Shown: positions 11,600-24,056, numbered from the stretch's first letter. The stretch is 48,838 nt of DNA from Tubiluchus corallicola (GCA_030141605.1 JAQGDQ010001299.1:1-48838), one strand, 5' to 3'. Numbers and translations are program-made. Notes: generated by a model not told the origin, from the letters alone.

Positions 11600-12359
11600 C
11601 AACTTTGCATGTGTAAATAAATTTGTGCAATGAAAACTTTCCTGATATTACCAACAACTTACTTTCGCTTTTCACAAATTTGGCAGTGTGCAGTACATAA
11701 AAAAATATATGGATAGAGTGATTAGACTTCTGACATAATGAACGAGATTCGCAAAAATAGTGCACATGATCATAAAAAATTGACTTTTTACTCGTGTACA
11801 GCAAAATAACAATAACTACAATAACTGTAGCTGGGTACCAGGCAAATTTAATGAAGCGATGATTTGCAAACAGGCACCTCACAGCCTTAAAACAGAAGAG
11901 GATGTGTATAATCATTTTACATTGAAAAATAATGGTCTACGGTGACGAGTGCACTTGTAAGCCTAATAATATAAATTATTAATCAAAAATAATTTCGAAA
12001 CATATATTACTATGTTCCGACAAAACACCTGCTTGTTTCTTCCCTTTGCAGAAACTATATAGCCAAATTCACCGAACTTAGAATTGTTTTTTACAAAAAC
12101 GGCAGAAACAGTCCAAACATGGCGTCAACGTGAACAACCACAACATGGGTTATCTTCATCAAATCAGATTGAACGCTGAAATTGAAAGAGAGCACAACTA
12201 TAAGCGGGCACAGCCGCGCACAACGCCGCACTTTGCAGAGAGATGTCACAGATTCACAGTCACTTCATAATGCCATCCTAGTACGATATCACATGATTTT
12301 TAACAACGCTGATTCAGTCACGCCAATGTGATATGATGCTTATTGATAAACCACTCCAA
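11600..12359. other. Unassigned stretch between transposon and LINE, left (partner 25085-25843)
   Basis: No convincing exon. Open frames at 11592-11915 and 25529-25771 lie in corresponding places but end differently in the two arms and have no domain signature. Confidence 0.5.
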
Positions 12360-13218
12360 CAATTCAATTCAAAAGGTTTATTTATCTCTAATATAATATT
12401 TATAGCGCAAATACAAGAAATTATGTAAAGTGTGTAGAGATGGAGTGGCGAAAGACCAGGAGGTCATCGAGTCAGCCACCCCTATATAACTTAGGAATAG
12501 TACAATTAAGCACAACAGACTGCATGGTTAAATGAATAATATGTGGTTAGATCTTAAGTAGCAAATAAACAAAATAGAAAGCAGCTATATTATAATTATA
12601 CCAATGGAAAAAAAGCAAGCAAATAATACAGTTGAAAATTAAACCAACAACTGAACAAGATGCAGTTAAGTCATGAATGCAACGACAAAAAAGCAAGCAA
12701 TCTGGTTAAATCATAAGTGCAGCGAATGAACTTAAGTGCAGTAAATGAACGAAAATGTAGTTAAATAATGAATGCACAACAAATAAACAAAAGGAAGAAA
12801 ATTTGTGCAGTAAGTCTTAAATGTAATAAATGAACAAAAACAATCAGTAATCATAATGTGACAAATATACACAAAAAGCAAGCAATGCAGTCAATTTATA
12901 AATGCAGCTATTAAATGAACAGCAAACAAAAAAACTGCAATTAAATTTTAAATGTGACAGTTTAAAAAAAGAAATTTTTTCATAAATATAGCAAATATAT
13001 TCAAGCAGGCAAGCAAGCATATTTCCAATCGGAGTGGCGCTGTTCAGCAACCTACCACAACGAACAGAGGTTTCAAGCTAGCCAATACCAAAGGAAAGCA
13101 CACAGAGCATTTTTTTTTATTTTTAGGAATAGGATAGTAAACCCGTGTAATGCATTACCAGCACCCATGTGGCTTTGGTTCACACACACATACACACGCA
13201 CGCATGCACGCAGGCACG

Positions 13219-13266
<48 letters not shown>

Positions 13267-14745
13267 TATATATATATATATATCTCGGGGAGAGCATTAT
13301 TAGTAAATTTATGCATAAATTTAAATACCTGGAGAGTATATATGTCTTTTACTTTTAATAGGTTTAAATGAGGGCGTCGCATGGTTTCACACCGGTCTGA
13401 GAAAGTAATAAATTTAACAGTTTTATTTTGGGCTGTAATTAACTGTTGCAGGCTATTACTTTTTGCTCTCCCCCAACATAGAATAGAGAAAAGCAAATAG
13501 GGATGTATGAGAGAATAGTACATCGTCTTGAGGGTTTTTGTATCTATGTAGTACCTAAGTTTGCAGAATATACTGGAGTTTTTATTGACTTTATATGCAA
13601 TGATTTTTATATGTGTATTCCATTTCAAGTCAATGTCTAAATGTAGTCCTAGATATTTGATGCAGGTTGTTTGATGAAGAACATTACTGTTTATCAAAAT
13701 TTTGATTGTAATAGGCAGAACAGGTTTCTTAGTAATCAACATGTTCTTAGACTTGTTATAATTCACTGATAGTTTGTTAGCTATCATCCAATTGCTAATT
13801 TTGATTAGTTCTTCATTAGTTCTAGTTTCAAGACTGAGATTGGTGTCAGATATCAATAGGTTAGTATCGTCGGCAAACATGCGCATATTAAAGTTAGATG
13901 CCATAGGAAGATCATTTATATAAATAAGAAATAGTAATGGGCCCAATGTTGACCCCTGGGGAACTCTGCAGGTGAAGTGTGATCGATTTGAAGAGGTATT
14001 ATTGATGACGGTGAATTGTTGACGATTAGATAAGTAAGATGTTAGTAGCTGAAGTGCAGTGCCTCTGACGCCAAAATGTTGTAATTTGTAAAGAAGTATA
14101 TTGTGCTGCACAGTATCAAATGTTTTAGATAAGTCAAGAAATATAGCACACGTATAGAGTTTGTTATCAATGTTGTGCAGCATGTTTTCAATAAATTCAG
14201 CAGTAGCTAACTCTGTGCAGTAGTTTTTCCTAAATCCAAATTGAAATTTTGATATAACGTTTGTATTAATAAAAAAATTTATTTAGTCTATCAAAAATTA
14301 TATTTTCAAAGATTTTTGTTATTGGAGATAGTATAGAAATTGGCCTATAATTAGAGGGATTATTAGTATCATCAGATTTAAATACAGGAACAATTTTTGC
14401 AATCATGAATATATCTGGAAATATTAAACTTGAAATAGCATAGTTAAACATAGTGGTTAATGCAGGTGATATAATATCAACTGCAAGTTTATAAAACATT
14501 TTCATGCCCAGGGGATTTGTTATTTTTTAATTTCAAAATATGTTTTTTTTGGTTTCACAATTCTCTACTGGATTGAGAAAAATAGTTTGTCTATTTTCGC
14601 TTTGAGATATGAATAGAAATGTTGAGCAGCAGGTGCAAAGTTTTTACACATATTGTTCCCAACAGATTGAAAGAAAGTATTAAAAGCATGAGCTGTGTTA
14701 ACAAAATTAGTTTCAGTCTGTCAATTATTTGTAGCTCCTGTAGGC
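12360..14745 (-). mobile_element. 5'-truncated non-LTR retrotransposon (CR1/jockey-like), left arm
   Basis: The minus strand encodes reverse transcriptase pieces: KIVPVFKSDD and NYRPISILSPITKIFE (14266-14505), then, after a frame break near 14200-14265, LDLSKTFDTVQHNILL, PQGSTLGPLLFLIYINDLP and the catalytic FADD box (about 13868-13879), through KYLGLHLD and later thumb motifs to 13290. The frame then runs into a TA then CA microsatellite (13181-13286). The 3' end has the tail ttgaattgaattg at 12360-12372. Upstream to about 14745 there is weak coding similarity to the region before the RT. It is inactive: truncated, frameshifted and microsatellite-interrupted. Confidence 0.8.
13181..13286. 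repeat. CA/TA compound microsatellite inside the left LINE
   Basis: (CA)n-rich from 13181 to 13263, followed by (TA)n to 13286. It interrupts the 3' part of the LINE frame. In the right arm the matching tract is (TA)n plus (TG)n at 24196-24255. Confidence 0.95.
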
Positions 14746-15890
14746 ATAATATAAGTTTAAGAATTCAAACTCTTTAATCCGATTTTTCTAATGATAATGA
14801 AACATCACGCAAATAGCAAAATTTAGTTGCAAGCTGTGCTCAGTTTTTGGCTTCTTGCGATAGAAGAAAAAGAAACAATACATGTGATATTTGAGAAACT
14901 GAGTGCATTTTATACCTAATTAGATACACATAAATAATTTAGATAAGTTAGCCTAGCTTAATAATCAACTTTTGCACTAACCAAAACTTACAAAATACAT
15001 GGCAGGTGAAAAAGGATAGCAACATAACAACTTGATATGCTTCATTGTATATAAAATTAAGTCTTTTGGTTGAAAAATAATTACAAATGTTATTCATTTA
15101 TATTAACAATGCTGTTTTACACCTGTCCACATTTATATAGAATGTTAAATATAAATAATTATATAATAATATATTTGTGAAGAATGCTCATTTTTTCAGA
15201 AGTTTGTGGGAGAGACATCGGCCTGATATTTAATTTTTTGATTAGAATTTAACAAATACGTGGGAACGTATATAGTCTAATTTGGTTTTTTAGAAAAAGG
15301 TGCATAATGCTTAAGTTTACAGTTGTTAATTAAAATGGTTTGCTGCTATTGAAATATGTAATTTAGATTAATTCTTGACTTTTAATAAAAGCCGCACAAC
15401 TATTTCATTAAAAGAGTGGCCACCCAAAAATAATTTATTGCAACTTACATGATTTGGCGCATTTACATTATTACTTTCTATCACAGCAGGACAACCAATC
15501 ATATATAATTATTCACTTTAGCACATAGTTAATACAATAAACACAGAGTACTAATGTTAGATATATAACGCACAAATCAGCACATAACTAAAAAAAAACT
15601 GTTGAAAAGAGAAAAAATATAACCTAACGAATTCGGCTGATCATATGACGTTTGCTTGTAGGAATAGCAAGCGTCAAATGGTCCCTGTACAAGGGTGACG
15701 AAGGAATTCATAACTTTTGAATGAAGCCCGTATAAATAATTCAAGTTAACCTAATTGAACGACTCTAAGTAGATTTGCAAAGGTTGTAGGAAACGGAATA
15801 AACTAGTTTGCAATACTGTAAATGAAAAGTCTAACAGCAGAGTAGAACTCAATCACGGGAATCCATGACAATATTATATTATATAAAATA
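14746..15890. other. Unassigned AT-rich stretch, left (partner 21870-23014)
   Basis: No gene, RNA or transposon ends were recognised. The two arms align with scattered substitutions and small indels. Confidence 0.5.
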
Positions 15891-15894
15891 TTTT

Positions 15895-15902
15895 ATATAT
15901 AT

Positions 15903-15936
<34 letters not shown>

Positions 15937-15960
15937 GATAGATATAGATATATATATATA
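15895..15960. repeat. TA microsatellite before the C1q exon, left
   Basis: A TA-rich tract with gata interruptions, ending just before the C1q acceptor. The right partner is at about 21797-21865 and is of different length and interruption pattern. Confidence 0.9.
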
Positions 15961-15974
15961 TTATTTTGTTGCAG

Positions 15975-16120
15975 GTGATGGTCTCTACCTTGACACAACA
16001 AAAGCTGTTATCCTTCATCTAAAAACAGGAGACGAAGTTTATGTCATACATGCTAGTAATCATGCCACCATTGTCACATCTTCTCATTGCAGCATATTCA
16101 ATGGTTATCTAGTTAGCTAA
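15975..16120 (+). pseudogene. Orphan C1q-domain terminal exon, left copy
   Basis: After the acceptor ttgttgcag, the frame reads GDGLYLDTTKAVILHLKTGD, then EVYVIHASNH, and ends in SIFNGYLVS and TAA. The pattern (aliphatic strand, LxxGDEVYV, then [ST].FxGYL at the end) is that of the last strands of the C1q globular domain, found in secreted C1q-domain proteins. The acceptor phase is 1. I found no upstream C1q exons on this strand; the preceding kilobase is TA repeat and unrecognised sequence. It may be a remnant or the last exon of a gene with a distant start. The family call rests on motif memory only. Confidence 0.5.
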
Positions 16121-16515
16121 AATTTTTTCCAACTTGTATTTAATCCCAAACAAAAGTTCTGGATCGATTACCATAACATTATCGTACCAGAATATCTAAA
16201 TTTATATAATTAATATTGATATAATAATAATATTATTCAATGGCTATCTAGTTAGCTAAATTTTTTCCAACTTGTATTTAATCCCAAACAAAAGTTTTGG
16301 ATTGATTACCATAACATTATCATACCAGAATATCTGAATTTATATAATTAATATTGATATAATAATAATATTATTCAATGGCTATCTAGTTAGCTAAAAT
16401 TTTTTCCCAACTTGTATTTAATCCCAAACAAAAGTTTTGGATTGATTACCATAACATTATCATACCAGAATATCTGAATTTATATAATTAATATTGATAC
16501 AATATTAATATTTAT
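16096..16515. repeat. Three tandem 138-bp repeats overlapping the end of the C1q exon
   Basis: Blocks beginning 'ttcaatgg[tc]tatctag' occur near 16098, 16236 and 16374. Each holds the final C1q codons and stop, then an AT-rich tail with 'ccaacttgtatttaatcccaa' motifs, 'attaccataacattatc' and TA-rich ends. Only the first copy is attached to the rest of the exon. Confidence 0.85.
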
Positions 16516-16525
16516 ATATCAATTA

Positions 16526-16679
16526 TTCTTCTTCCCAGCTTTTCCCTATGCGGGGTTACCGTTGTGAATGAGTCTTCTCCACGCATTCCTGTTGTTGACC
16601 ATCTCTTCATTTATGTCTTCCCTTCCCACATGATCTTCACCGAGTCTTCTTTTCAGATGTCCATACCATCGCAATCTTG
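16526..16679 (-). mobile_element. RTE-like LINE 3' fragment, left (cut at the arm breakpoint)
   Basis: On the minus strand it matches 21080-21235, encoding [11 protein letters not shown], then GREDINEEMVNNRNAWRR and a stop. R-W-x-G-H-x-K-R-R is a usual C-terminal signature of RTE-clade reverse transcriptase polyproteins. Homology with the right copy stops at 16679, in the middle of the element. Confidence 0.65.
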
Positions 16680-17625
16680 GATGCCACCAGAGGTATTAGT
16701 ACAAGAAAAATTTATAACTACATGAAGACAATAAAAATTGAAACAGTAAAAATTTTTAGCAGTAACATTTTCTAAAATTTACACAAAAAGCTATCTAGGT
16801 CAATAAAAAATTTTCGCCAACATTTCAGCATTTAATTACGACTTAACAAAATTGGGAAGTTCGCTGAATTTACAAATGGCACATTTACATGATACACCAG
16901 TCCACGAGTTAATTTGATTTTCGGCCATTCGGAGACAGTTTGATAATCCATTCCACAATGTGGCTCCATAATAGAAGAAACTTTTCTTGCCATATGCCTT
17001 TTAGTTTAAAAGTAGAGTAAACCAGGTGCACATCACATCTACCTCGTGGTTCCTAAATACTTATGAAAAGAACTGAATTAAACTAGAAGCCGGATGAGTA
17101 ATAATCGAAAAACTGACCGATGTTCAGTTATCTTTGATCCTTTCACCTGAGGTCACCATACCGCTGCCCGTTCCCCAGCCACTTGTGTCTATCCACCAAG
17201 TTTGGTGAGTCGAGGTACCATCATTTTGGAGTTATGCACTGTCTATGAAATGTGTAAATCTGTACTGGAGTAATACTTAAACCCCATGTTTTACTATTGT
17301 ACATAAATATTGTGGTAACGCAAGTATTAAATGATCTCAGTCTTATATTAAGATTTAATTTCTTGCTAGTTAACACATTCTTGTGTTAAAAAAAGCGTGT
17401 ATTGCTTGTTGCTTTCTACTTTTAATATCATCTTTGGTTCTCTGAGTTCAGTAATAAAAGGCGACGCCAAAAAGTTTTATCGTTGTCAATAGATGGCGCA
17501 ACGTCGATTTACAATGAGAATGATGTTACTGCAAACTGCTTGGTCATCGTTAGTCATTTTCCGGTTGCATTCAGTGCTTTATTTAACTAGTAAGATATTA
17601 AGTTTAGTACAAAGTTATTACATGC
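16680..17625. other. Spacer sequence upstream of RNF181
   Basis: No coding signature was seen. It presumably includes the RNF181 promoter and 5' UTR. The last 150 bases are less AT-rich and include 'agatggcgcaacgtcg' near 17492, but I see no TATA box in a convincing position. Confidence 0.4.
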
Positions 17626-18847
17626 ATGGCTTCGTACTTTGATGAGCACAATTGTGAGCCATTAGGACATGGAGAACAACCCAATCATCTTTTACATTTG
17701 GCAAGGTATGACTGTAAATTCATTTGATAGTGCATCTTTCTGCCTTTAGGCTAGCTTAATACGGCACGATTCTAACACATTTTTTCAACTTTATATTGAG
17801 ACGTTCTGGCCAATTGTCTGTAAAATACCTGTTTTATCAGTTGTGTTAATGACTAATTGCTCAATTTTAAAGTCGAGTTAATCAGGCTTATATATATTTT
17901 TGGAATGGGCATCATACTCATAGTGATCTTCATAATAAGCCTTTTCATAATTTCGTTGTGTACACGCGCAGTTGCTGTAGGTCTAGTTCTCTTGCGTTGT
18001 CTGGCTCACTTAACCTTTGACGCTTTCGTGAACATTATCAATTTCTATAACTGTGAAAAGACTTATTGTATACTGTTTATGGCTATCACTAAGGTTTCTA
18101 ATAATTTCTATGGGGTCATAATATACAGAGCTTATTTTTGACATAGTCACATATAATTATAATAATAGTAATAATAATTCAACACATCATTTTGCACTCT
18201 TCAAGAAAATGCTTCTGTAGTCATGGTGACTAGTCATCATTTAAGGAATTGTTATAATTATTGATTTGCACCAATATAACAGGAAACTGATTATCATTGT
18301 TTTTGTTTAATTCAGGCTGTTACTAGATAGCGGAGTTGGGATGCAGCTTGATATGGAATATTCAGAATTGATGGGAGAGCAGAAAGCGCCACCTGCTGCC
18401 AAATCTGAAGTCGAAAAACTACCTGTTGTTCAACTGAGCAAAGAAGATATAGGTACATACAAGTGTATTAAAAAATTATGTAATGTAATACGTGTTATGT
18501 TAGTTTTGTAATGTCAAATGTATAAATAGTGTAAATGTAATGAGTGAAATTTATGTAATGTAAAGCATGTTTCTGTTAATTGTGTCATGTTAAATGTATA
18601 TATAGTGTAAAATGTGTCATGTAAAATTATATGTATTTTTGTAATATTGTTTTGTATAAATATTTTAATATGGTGTTTGTAAATATGTTCATTTATTGTA
18701 TATAATTAGGCCTTAGTTTTGCACTTTAGTTTTTTTTTAGTATGCACTGGACGCATTTGTCTTGAACAGTGTTGTTATTTTAACATTACGCTGAGGCTTA
18801 CTCAATTTTATTATAATGAGTGAACCATTTTAATGACAAATAAAGAA

Positions 18848-18896
<49 letters not shown>

Positions 18897-20439
18897 ATGT
18901 TGATATCACATTGTTGATATCAACCCCACGTAGTGTAAACATTGGAGTACCACAAGGCTCGATCCTCGGACCTCAACTTTTCTTAATCTATATTACCGAT
19001 TTGAAGAAATAACTTGTTACAGTTAACTCAATTTGCAGACGATCTTCTTCAATCTCAGTAATTTTTCAATTGACACGACTAACTTTGCCTACTATGCTAA
19101 GAAATTTTTGTTTAGGTTATGAATGTGTTTTGTACTCAAGTTTATAATAGCCTGTAGGCAAACGTGTATACTGGAGCAGTACACATATGCTAAACAATTA
19201 CTACACAAGTGTAAAAACATTTAGTCATGTCAAGCAAATATTACGCTTCTCTCTGGCGGAAAAAGAGCCTGCCAATGTTTTCTTGTCAATTGCCACTATG
19301 ACTGTTGCATTACAATAATATTACTGTGATGAAGCGGTGTGCTGTACAGCTTGCAAACAATCAAAACATGATAGCAGACATTCTACGCAAATGACATCTG
19401 GTCAGTGTCAATGACTCATCGGAGGATATAGCAGTCTCATACAGCTGCAGTATATATATTGATAAGCCATTAGCACTAGTTGCGACTGCTGGCAATATTT
19501 TCCCATTGAACATGTTACATGTACATACAATCATAAGCCTTCTTAGAGTTTCGGCGATTGATGATGATCATGAAAAGGTCAAATTTTAAGTGTACCAGAC
19601 AATGCATTTGTGTACACTTGACAATGCCTCGCAGCCCAACCTGTTGTAATAGAAACAGTTCTAACCAGTTCTTACCTGGTTCATTTCTTCTTTTTCCCAA
19701 GCAAGATCCTACTAGTAAATCACTCTTCGCACAGACTAATGCGTAATTAAGTAAAATCAGCGTAAAACAACTGAAGTTACTGAACTTATGCTGCAGACGG
19801 CTTTGCTTTGCCCGCATCTCACGTGACAGTTTATTTTAAGACGTGTTACTGTGACACACTTAACCTGTGACCTACCGCAACTGCACGTGTGCACAACAAA
19901 ACTGTGAAAAGACTTATTTGTCTGATGGATGGCGGGTAACTTGAGGCTGAGCAATGGTTATTTTGATACATATTTGAATACAGCTGTTTTGTTTTTCACT
20001 TTTTGCAAGCGATAAATGTGTTTGACAGAACAGCAGGGCGATTTAATCAGGTTTGACTGTAATTATGATTGCTGAATATCAGTTTAGACAGAATAACTGA
20101 AAAAAATTACTCAGTTTCATGATGATCTTAGTTGACACTTAATTGTCTATTTCTTTGTATTTTAATTGCTCACTTTTACTTGTTTCAGTTCGACGGGCCG
20201 CGTGCCCGATATGTCTGCTGGATTTTGATGTAGAGGATCGTGTGCGTCGCATGCCATGTGGACATCAGTTTCATGATTCGTGTATCGTTCCGTGGTTAGC
20301 GCAGACGAACAGTTGTCCCGTGTGCAGGCACGAACTGCCTACCGATGATCAGGAATACGAGGAGTACAGAAGACAAAAATTGCTAGCGAAAGATCGCCAG
20401 GAACGAATAGATAACCTGCACAACAGCATGTTTAGCTAG
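17626..20439 (+). CDS. RNF181: RNF181-type RING-H2 E3 ubiquitin ligase, three exons
   Basis: Exons 17626-17705, 18316-18452 and 20189-20439 join in phases 2 and 1 to give 155 residues, close to the roughly 153 of vertebrate RNF181. The N-terminus [12 protein letters not shown] matches the hallmark start of that family. Exon 3 carries a complete RING-H2: C-x2-C (CPIC), then C-G-H and H-x2-C, then C-x2-C (CPVC), with a PW dipeptide before the last pair as in active ligases. The tail [14 protein letters not shown] and the ending NLHNSMFS also match. RNF181 proteins are cytosolic E3 ligases that recruit E2 enzymes. This is the only recognised gene in the spacer and it is single-copy in the window. 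Intron 2 (1.7 kb) contains a TA microsatellite and a LINE scrap. I see no canonical AATAAA in the 300 bases after the stop. Confidence 0.95.
18850..18894. repeat. TA microsatellite in RNF181 intron 2
   Basis: An uninterrupted (TA)n run of about 45 bases immediately upstream of the reverse transcriptase scrap. Confidence 0.95.
18929..19060 (+). mobile_element. LINE reverse transcriptase scrap in RNF181 intron 2
   Basis: The frame from 18929 reads [26 protein letters not shown] and a stop; after a shift, QFADDLLQ follows (about 19028-19051). These are the adjacent GVPQGS and FADD boxes of non-LTR reverse transcriptases. The flanks are a long TA repeat and unrecognised DNA. It differs from the LINE in the arms. 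Confidence 0.75.
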
Positions 20440-20802
20440 CATTCAATTCTGGATTTTACGAACACGTTGTTGCTAGTGGTGACATCTAGTTGGCGGGAAG
20501 AGCAATTCTGTACTGTGATCTTTTGACATTTTTAAATCTTAATTCAGGCTTGATTTCAGCCTTGATTTGCATTTCAATCGTAACAGAAAAGTTTCAGTAA
20601 ATGCTAAATATTAATGTATAAGTTTATTTATTATAACTTTGAAACTTTATTCATGTGATGATAAATCTGAAAATGGCGTTAGTCATGTCTATACGTTTAA
20701 TGCCTCTATGCTGGAAAAAAGCAAAAACCCTCGGAGACAAAAAAAACTTTTAATAATTTTCGAGCCTTAATTATTATATAATATAATTGATATATAAATA
20801 AC

Positions 20803-21235
20803 CTTGCCACTGGGGGAGGGGGGCAAGCCAGCCCAACTCAATGCCGGTCCCAAGCCCGGATAAATAGGGAGGGTTAGAGTCAGGAAGGGCATCCGCCTGT
20901 AAAAACTGCACCAAAACCTTGACTAGATGAATGAGTCGGTGAGACTTAAAGGTAAAGTCCACAAAGAAGTGGTCAGACCCGCTCTAATCTATGGGCTGGA
21001 AGCAGCTTCTCTAAAGAAGACTGAGGAGAAGAAAATGGGTGTGGTGGAGATGAGGATGTTGAGATGGATGGTGGGATCGCAAGATTGCGATGGTATGGAC
21101 ATCTGAAAAGAAGACTCGGTGAAGATCATGTGGGAAGGGAAGACATAAATGAAGAGATGGTCAACAACAGGAATGCGTGGAGAAGACTCATTCACAACGG
21201 TAACCCCGCATAGGGAAAAGCTGGGAAGAAGAATA
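20803..21235 (+). mobile_element. RTE-like LINE 3' fragment, right
   Basis: From about 20937 the frame reads [20 protein letters not shown], then [19 protein letters not shown], typical of the RTE reverse transcriptase C-terminus. Near 21072 the frame changes, and [16 protein letters not shown] follows to a stop at about 21210. A segment between these motifs seems to be missing. The preceding 'tcaggaagggcatccgcctg' resembles a tail motif I associate with RTE-type elements. The arm breakpoint at 21080 lies inside this fragment. Confidence 0.7.
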
Positions 21236-21242
21236 ATTGATA

Positions 21243-21660
21243 TATAAATATTAATATTGTATCAATATTAATTATATAAATTCAGATATTCTGGTATGAT
21301 AATGTTATGGTAATCAATCCAAAACTTTTGTTTGGGATTAAATACAAGTTGGGAAAAAATTTTAGCTAACTAGATAGCCATTGAATAATATTATTATTAT
21401 ATCAATATTAATTATATCAATTCAGATATTCTGGTATGATAATGTTATGGTAATCAATCCAAAACTTTTGTTTGGGATTAAATACAAGTTGGAAAAAATT
21501 TAGCTAACTAGATAGCCATTGAATAATATTATTATTATATCAATATTAATTATATAAATTTAGATATTCTGGTACGATAATGTTATGGTAATCGATCCAG
21601 AACTTTTGTTTGGGATTAAATACAAGTTGGAAAAAATTTTAGCTAACTAGATAACCATTG
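21243..21660. repeat. Three tandem 138-bp repeats, right-arm partner
   Basis: Reverse-complement counterpart of the left triplication with the same copy number, so the triplication predates the arm duplication. A few substitutions distinguish the copies. Confidence 0.85.
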
Positions 21661-21784
21661 AATATGCTGCAATGAGAAGATGTGACAATGGTGGCATGAT
21701 TACTAGCATGTATGACATAAACTTCGTCTCCTGTTTTTAGATGAAGGATAACAGCTTTTGTTGTGTCAAGGTAGAGACCATCAC
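21639..21784 (-). pseudogene. Orphan C1q-domain terminal exon, right copy
   Basis: Inverted partner of 15975-16120 with the same acceptor, phase and peptide end (FNGYLVS, stop). The two exons point toward each other across the spacer. No other C1q exon was recognised in this arm. The frame is intact, so it could still be used as a terminal exon, but no start is visible. Confidence 0.5.
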
Positions 21785-21816
21785 CTGCAACAAAATAATA
21801 TATATATATATCTATA

Positions 21817-21870
<54 letters not shown>

Positions 21871-23014
21871 TTTATATAATATAATATTGTCATGGATTCC
21901 CGTGATTGAGTTCTACTCTGCTGTTAGACCTTTCATTTACAGTATTGCAAACTAGTTTATTCCGTTTCCTACAGCCTTTGCAAATCTACTTAGAGTCGTT
22001 CAATTAGGTTAACTTGAATTATTTATACGGGCTTCATTCAAAAGTTATGAATTCCTTCGTCACCCTTGTACAGGGACCATTTGACGCTTGCTATTCCTAC
22101 AAGCAAACGTCATATGATCAGCCGAATTCGTTAGGTTATATTTTTTTCTCTTTTCAACAGTTTTTTTTTAGTTATGTGCTGATTTGTGCGTTATATATCT
22201 AGGATTGGTACTCTGTGTTTATTGTATTAACTATGTGCTAAAGTGAATAATTATATATGATTGGTTGTCCTGCTGTGATAGAAAGTAATAATGTAAATGC
22301 GCCAAATCTTGTAAGTTGCAATAAATTGTAATTTGGGTGGCCACTCTTTTAATGAAATAGTTGTGCGGCTTTTATTAAAAGTCAAGAATTAATCTAAATT
22401 ATATATTTCAATAGCAGCAAACCATTTTAATTAACAACTCGTAGACGTAATCGTTATGCATCTTTTTCTATGAAAACAAATTAGACTATATACATTCCCA
22501 CGCATTTGTTTAATTCTAATCAACAAATTAGAAACCAGGCCGATGTCTTTCCCACAAACTTCTGAAAAAATGAGCATTTTTCACAAATATATTATTATAT
22601 AATTATTTATATTCAATATTCTATATAAATGTGGACAAGTGTAAAACAGCATTGTTAATATAAATGAATAACATTTGTAATTATTTTCCAACCAAAAGAC
22701 TTAATTTTATATACAATGAAGCGTATCAAGTTGTTATCTTGATATCCTTTTTCACCTGCCATGTATTTTGTAAGCTTTGGTTAGCAGAAAAGTTGATTAT
22801 TAAGCTAGGCTAACTTATCTAAATTATTTATGTGTATCTAATTAGGTATGAAATGCACTCAGTCTCTCAAATATCACATGTATTGTTTGTTTTTCTTCTA
22901 TCACAAGAAGCCAAAAACTGTGCACAGCTTGCAACTAAGTTTTGCTATTCGCATGATGTTTCATTATCATTAGAAAAATCGGATTAAAGAGTTTGAATTC
23001 TTAAACTTATATTA

Positions 23015-24025
23015 TGCCTACAGGAGCTACAAATAATTGACAGACTGAAACTAATTTTGTTAACACAGCTCATGCTTTTAATACTTTCTTTCAATCTGTT
23101 GGGAACATTATGTGTAAAAACTTTCCACCTGCTGCTCAACCTTTCTATTCATATCTCAAAGCGAAAATAGACAAACTATTTTTCTCAATCCAGTAGAGAC
23201 TTGTGACACCAAAAAAAAAAATATATTATGAAATTAAAAAATAACAAATCCCCTGGTAATGAAAATGTTCAAACCATGTTTTATAAACTTACAGTTGATA
23301 TTATATCACCTGTATTAACTACTAACTAATACCTCTTCAGATCGACCACACGTCACCTGTGGAATTCCCCAGGGGTTAACATTGGGCCCATTACTATTTC
23401 TTATTTATATAAATGATCTTCCTATGGCATCTAACTTTAATATGCGCGTGTTTGCAGACGATGCTATCCTATTCATATCTGACACCAATCTTCTTAGTCT
23501 TGAAACTAGAACTAATCAAAATTAGCAATTGGATGATAGCTAACAAACTAACAATAAATTATAACAAGACTAAGTACATGTTGATTACTAAGAAACCTGT
23601 TCTACCTATTACAATCAAAATAAACAGTAATGTTCTTCATCAAACAACCTGCATCAAATATCTAGGACTACATTTAGACGTTGGCTTGAAATGGAATACA
23701 CATATAAAAACCATTGCATATAAAGTCAATAAAAACTCCAGTATATTCTGCAAACTTAGGTACTACATAGATACAAAAACCCTCAAGATGATATACTATT
23801 CTCTCATACATCCCTATTTGCTTTTCTCTATTCTATGTTGGGGGAGAGCAAAAAGTAATAGCCTGCGACAGTTAATTACAGCCCAAAATAAAACTGTTAA
23901 ATTTATTACTTTCTCAAACCGGTGTGAAACCATGCGACGCCCTCATTTAAACCTATTAAAAGTAAAAGACATATATACTCTCCAGTTATTTAAATTTATG
24001 CATAAATTTACTAATAATGCTCTCC

Positions 24026-24056
<31 letters not shown>

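Larger units (their letters stand above)
1..16679. repeat. Left arm of a large inverted duplication (outer end outside window)
   Basis: Reading this arm on the minus strand reproduces 21080-37558 of the plus strand in the same order: satellites, zinc-finger exons 5 to 1, inverted-repeat transposon, LINE, C1q exon and RTE fragment. Paired coordinates sum to 37559 at base 1, 37512 around 3-6 kb, 37662 at exon 4, 38095 at exon 3, 38038 at exon 2, 37471 at exon 1 and 37759 at the inner edge, so large indels separate the copies. Homology is still running at base 1, so the outer boundary is not visible. The duplication itself is read directly. Whether it is genomic or an assembly fold-back is open. 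Confidence 0.95.

Noticed and set aside
13073-13371. CVCVCV and HTHTHT frames over the CA repeat
   Set aside because: Translation of a microsatellite.
17857-18141. Hydrophobic 94-residue frame in RNF181 intron 1
   Set aside because: Lies inside an intron with good splice sites on both sides. The hydrophobicity follows from T-rich sequence.
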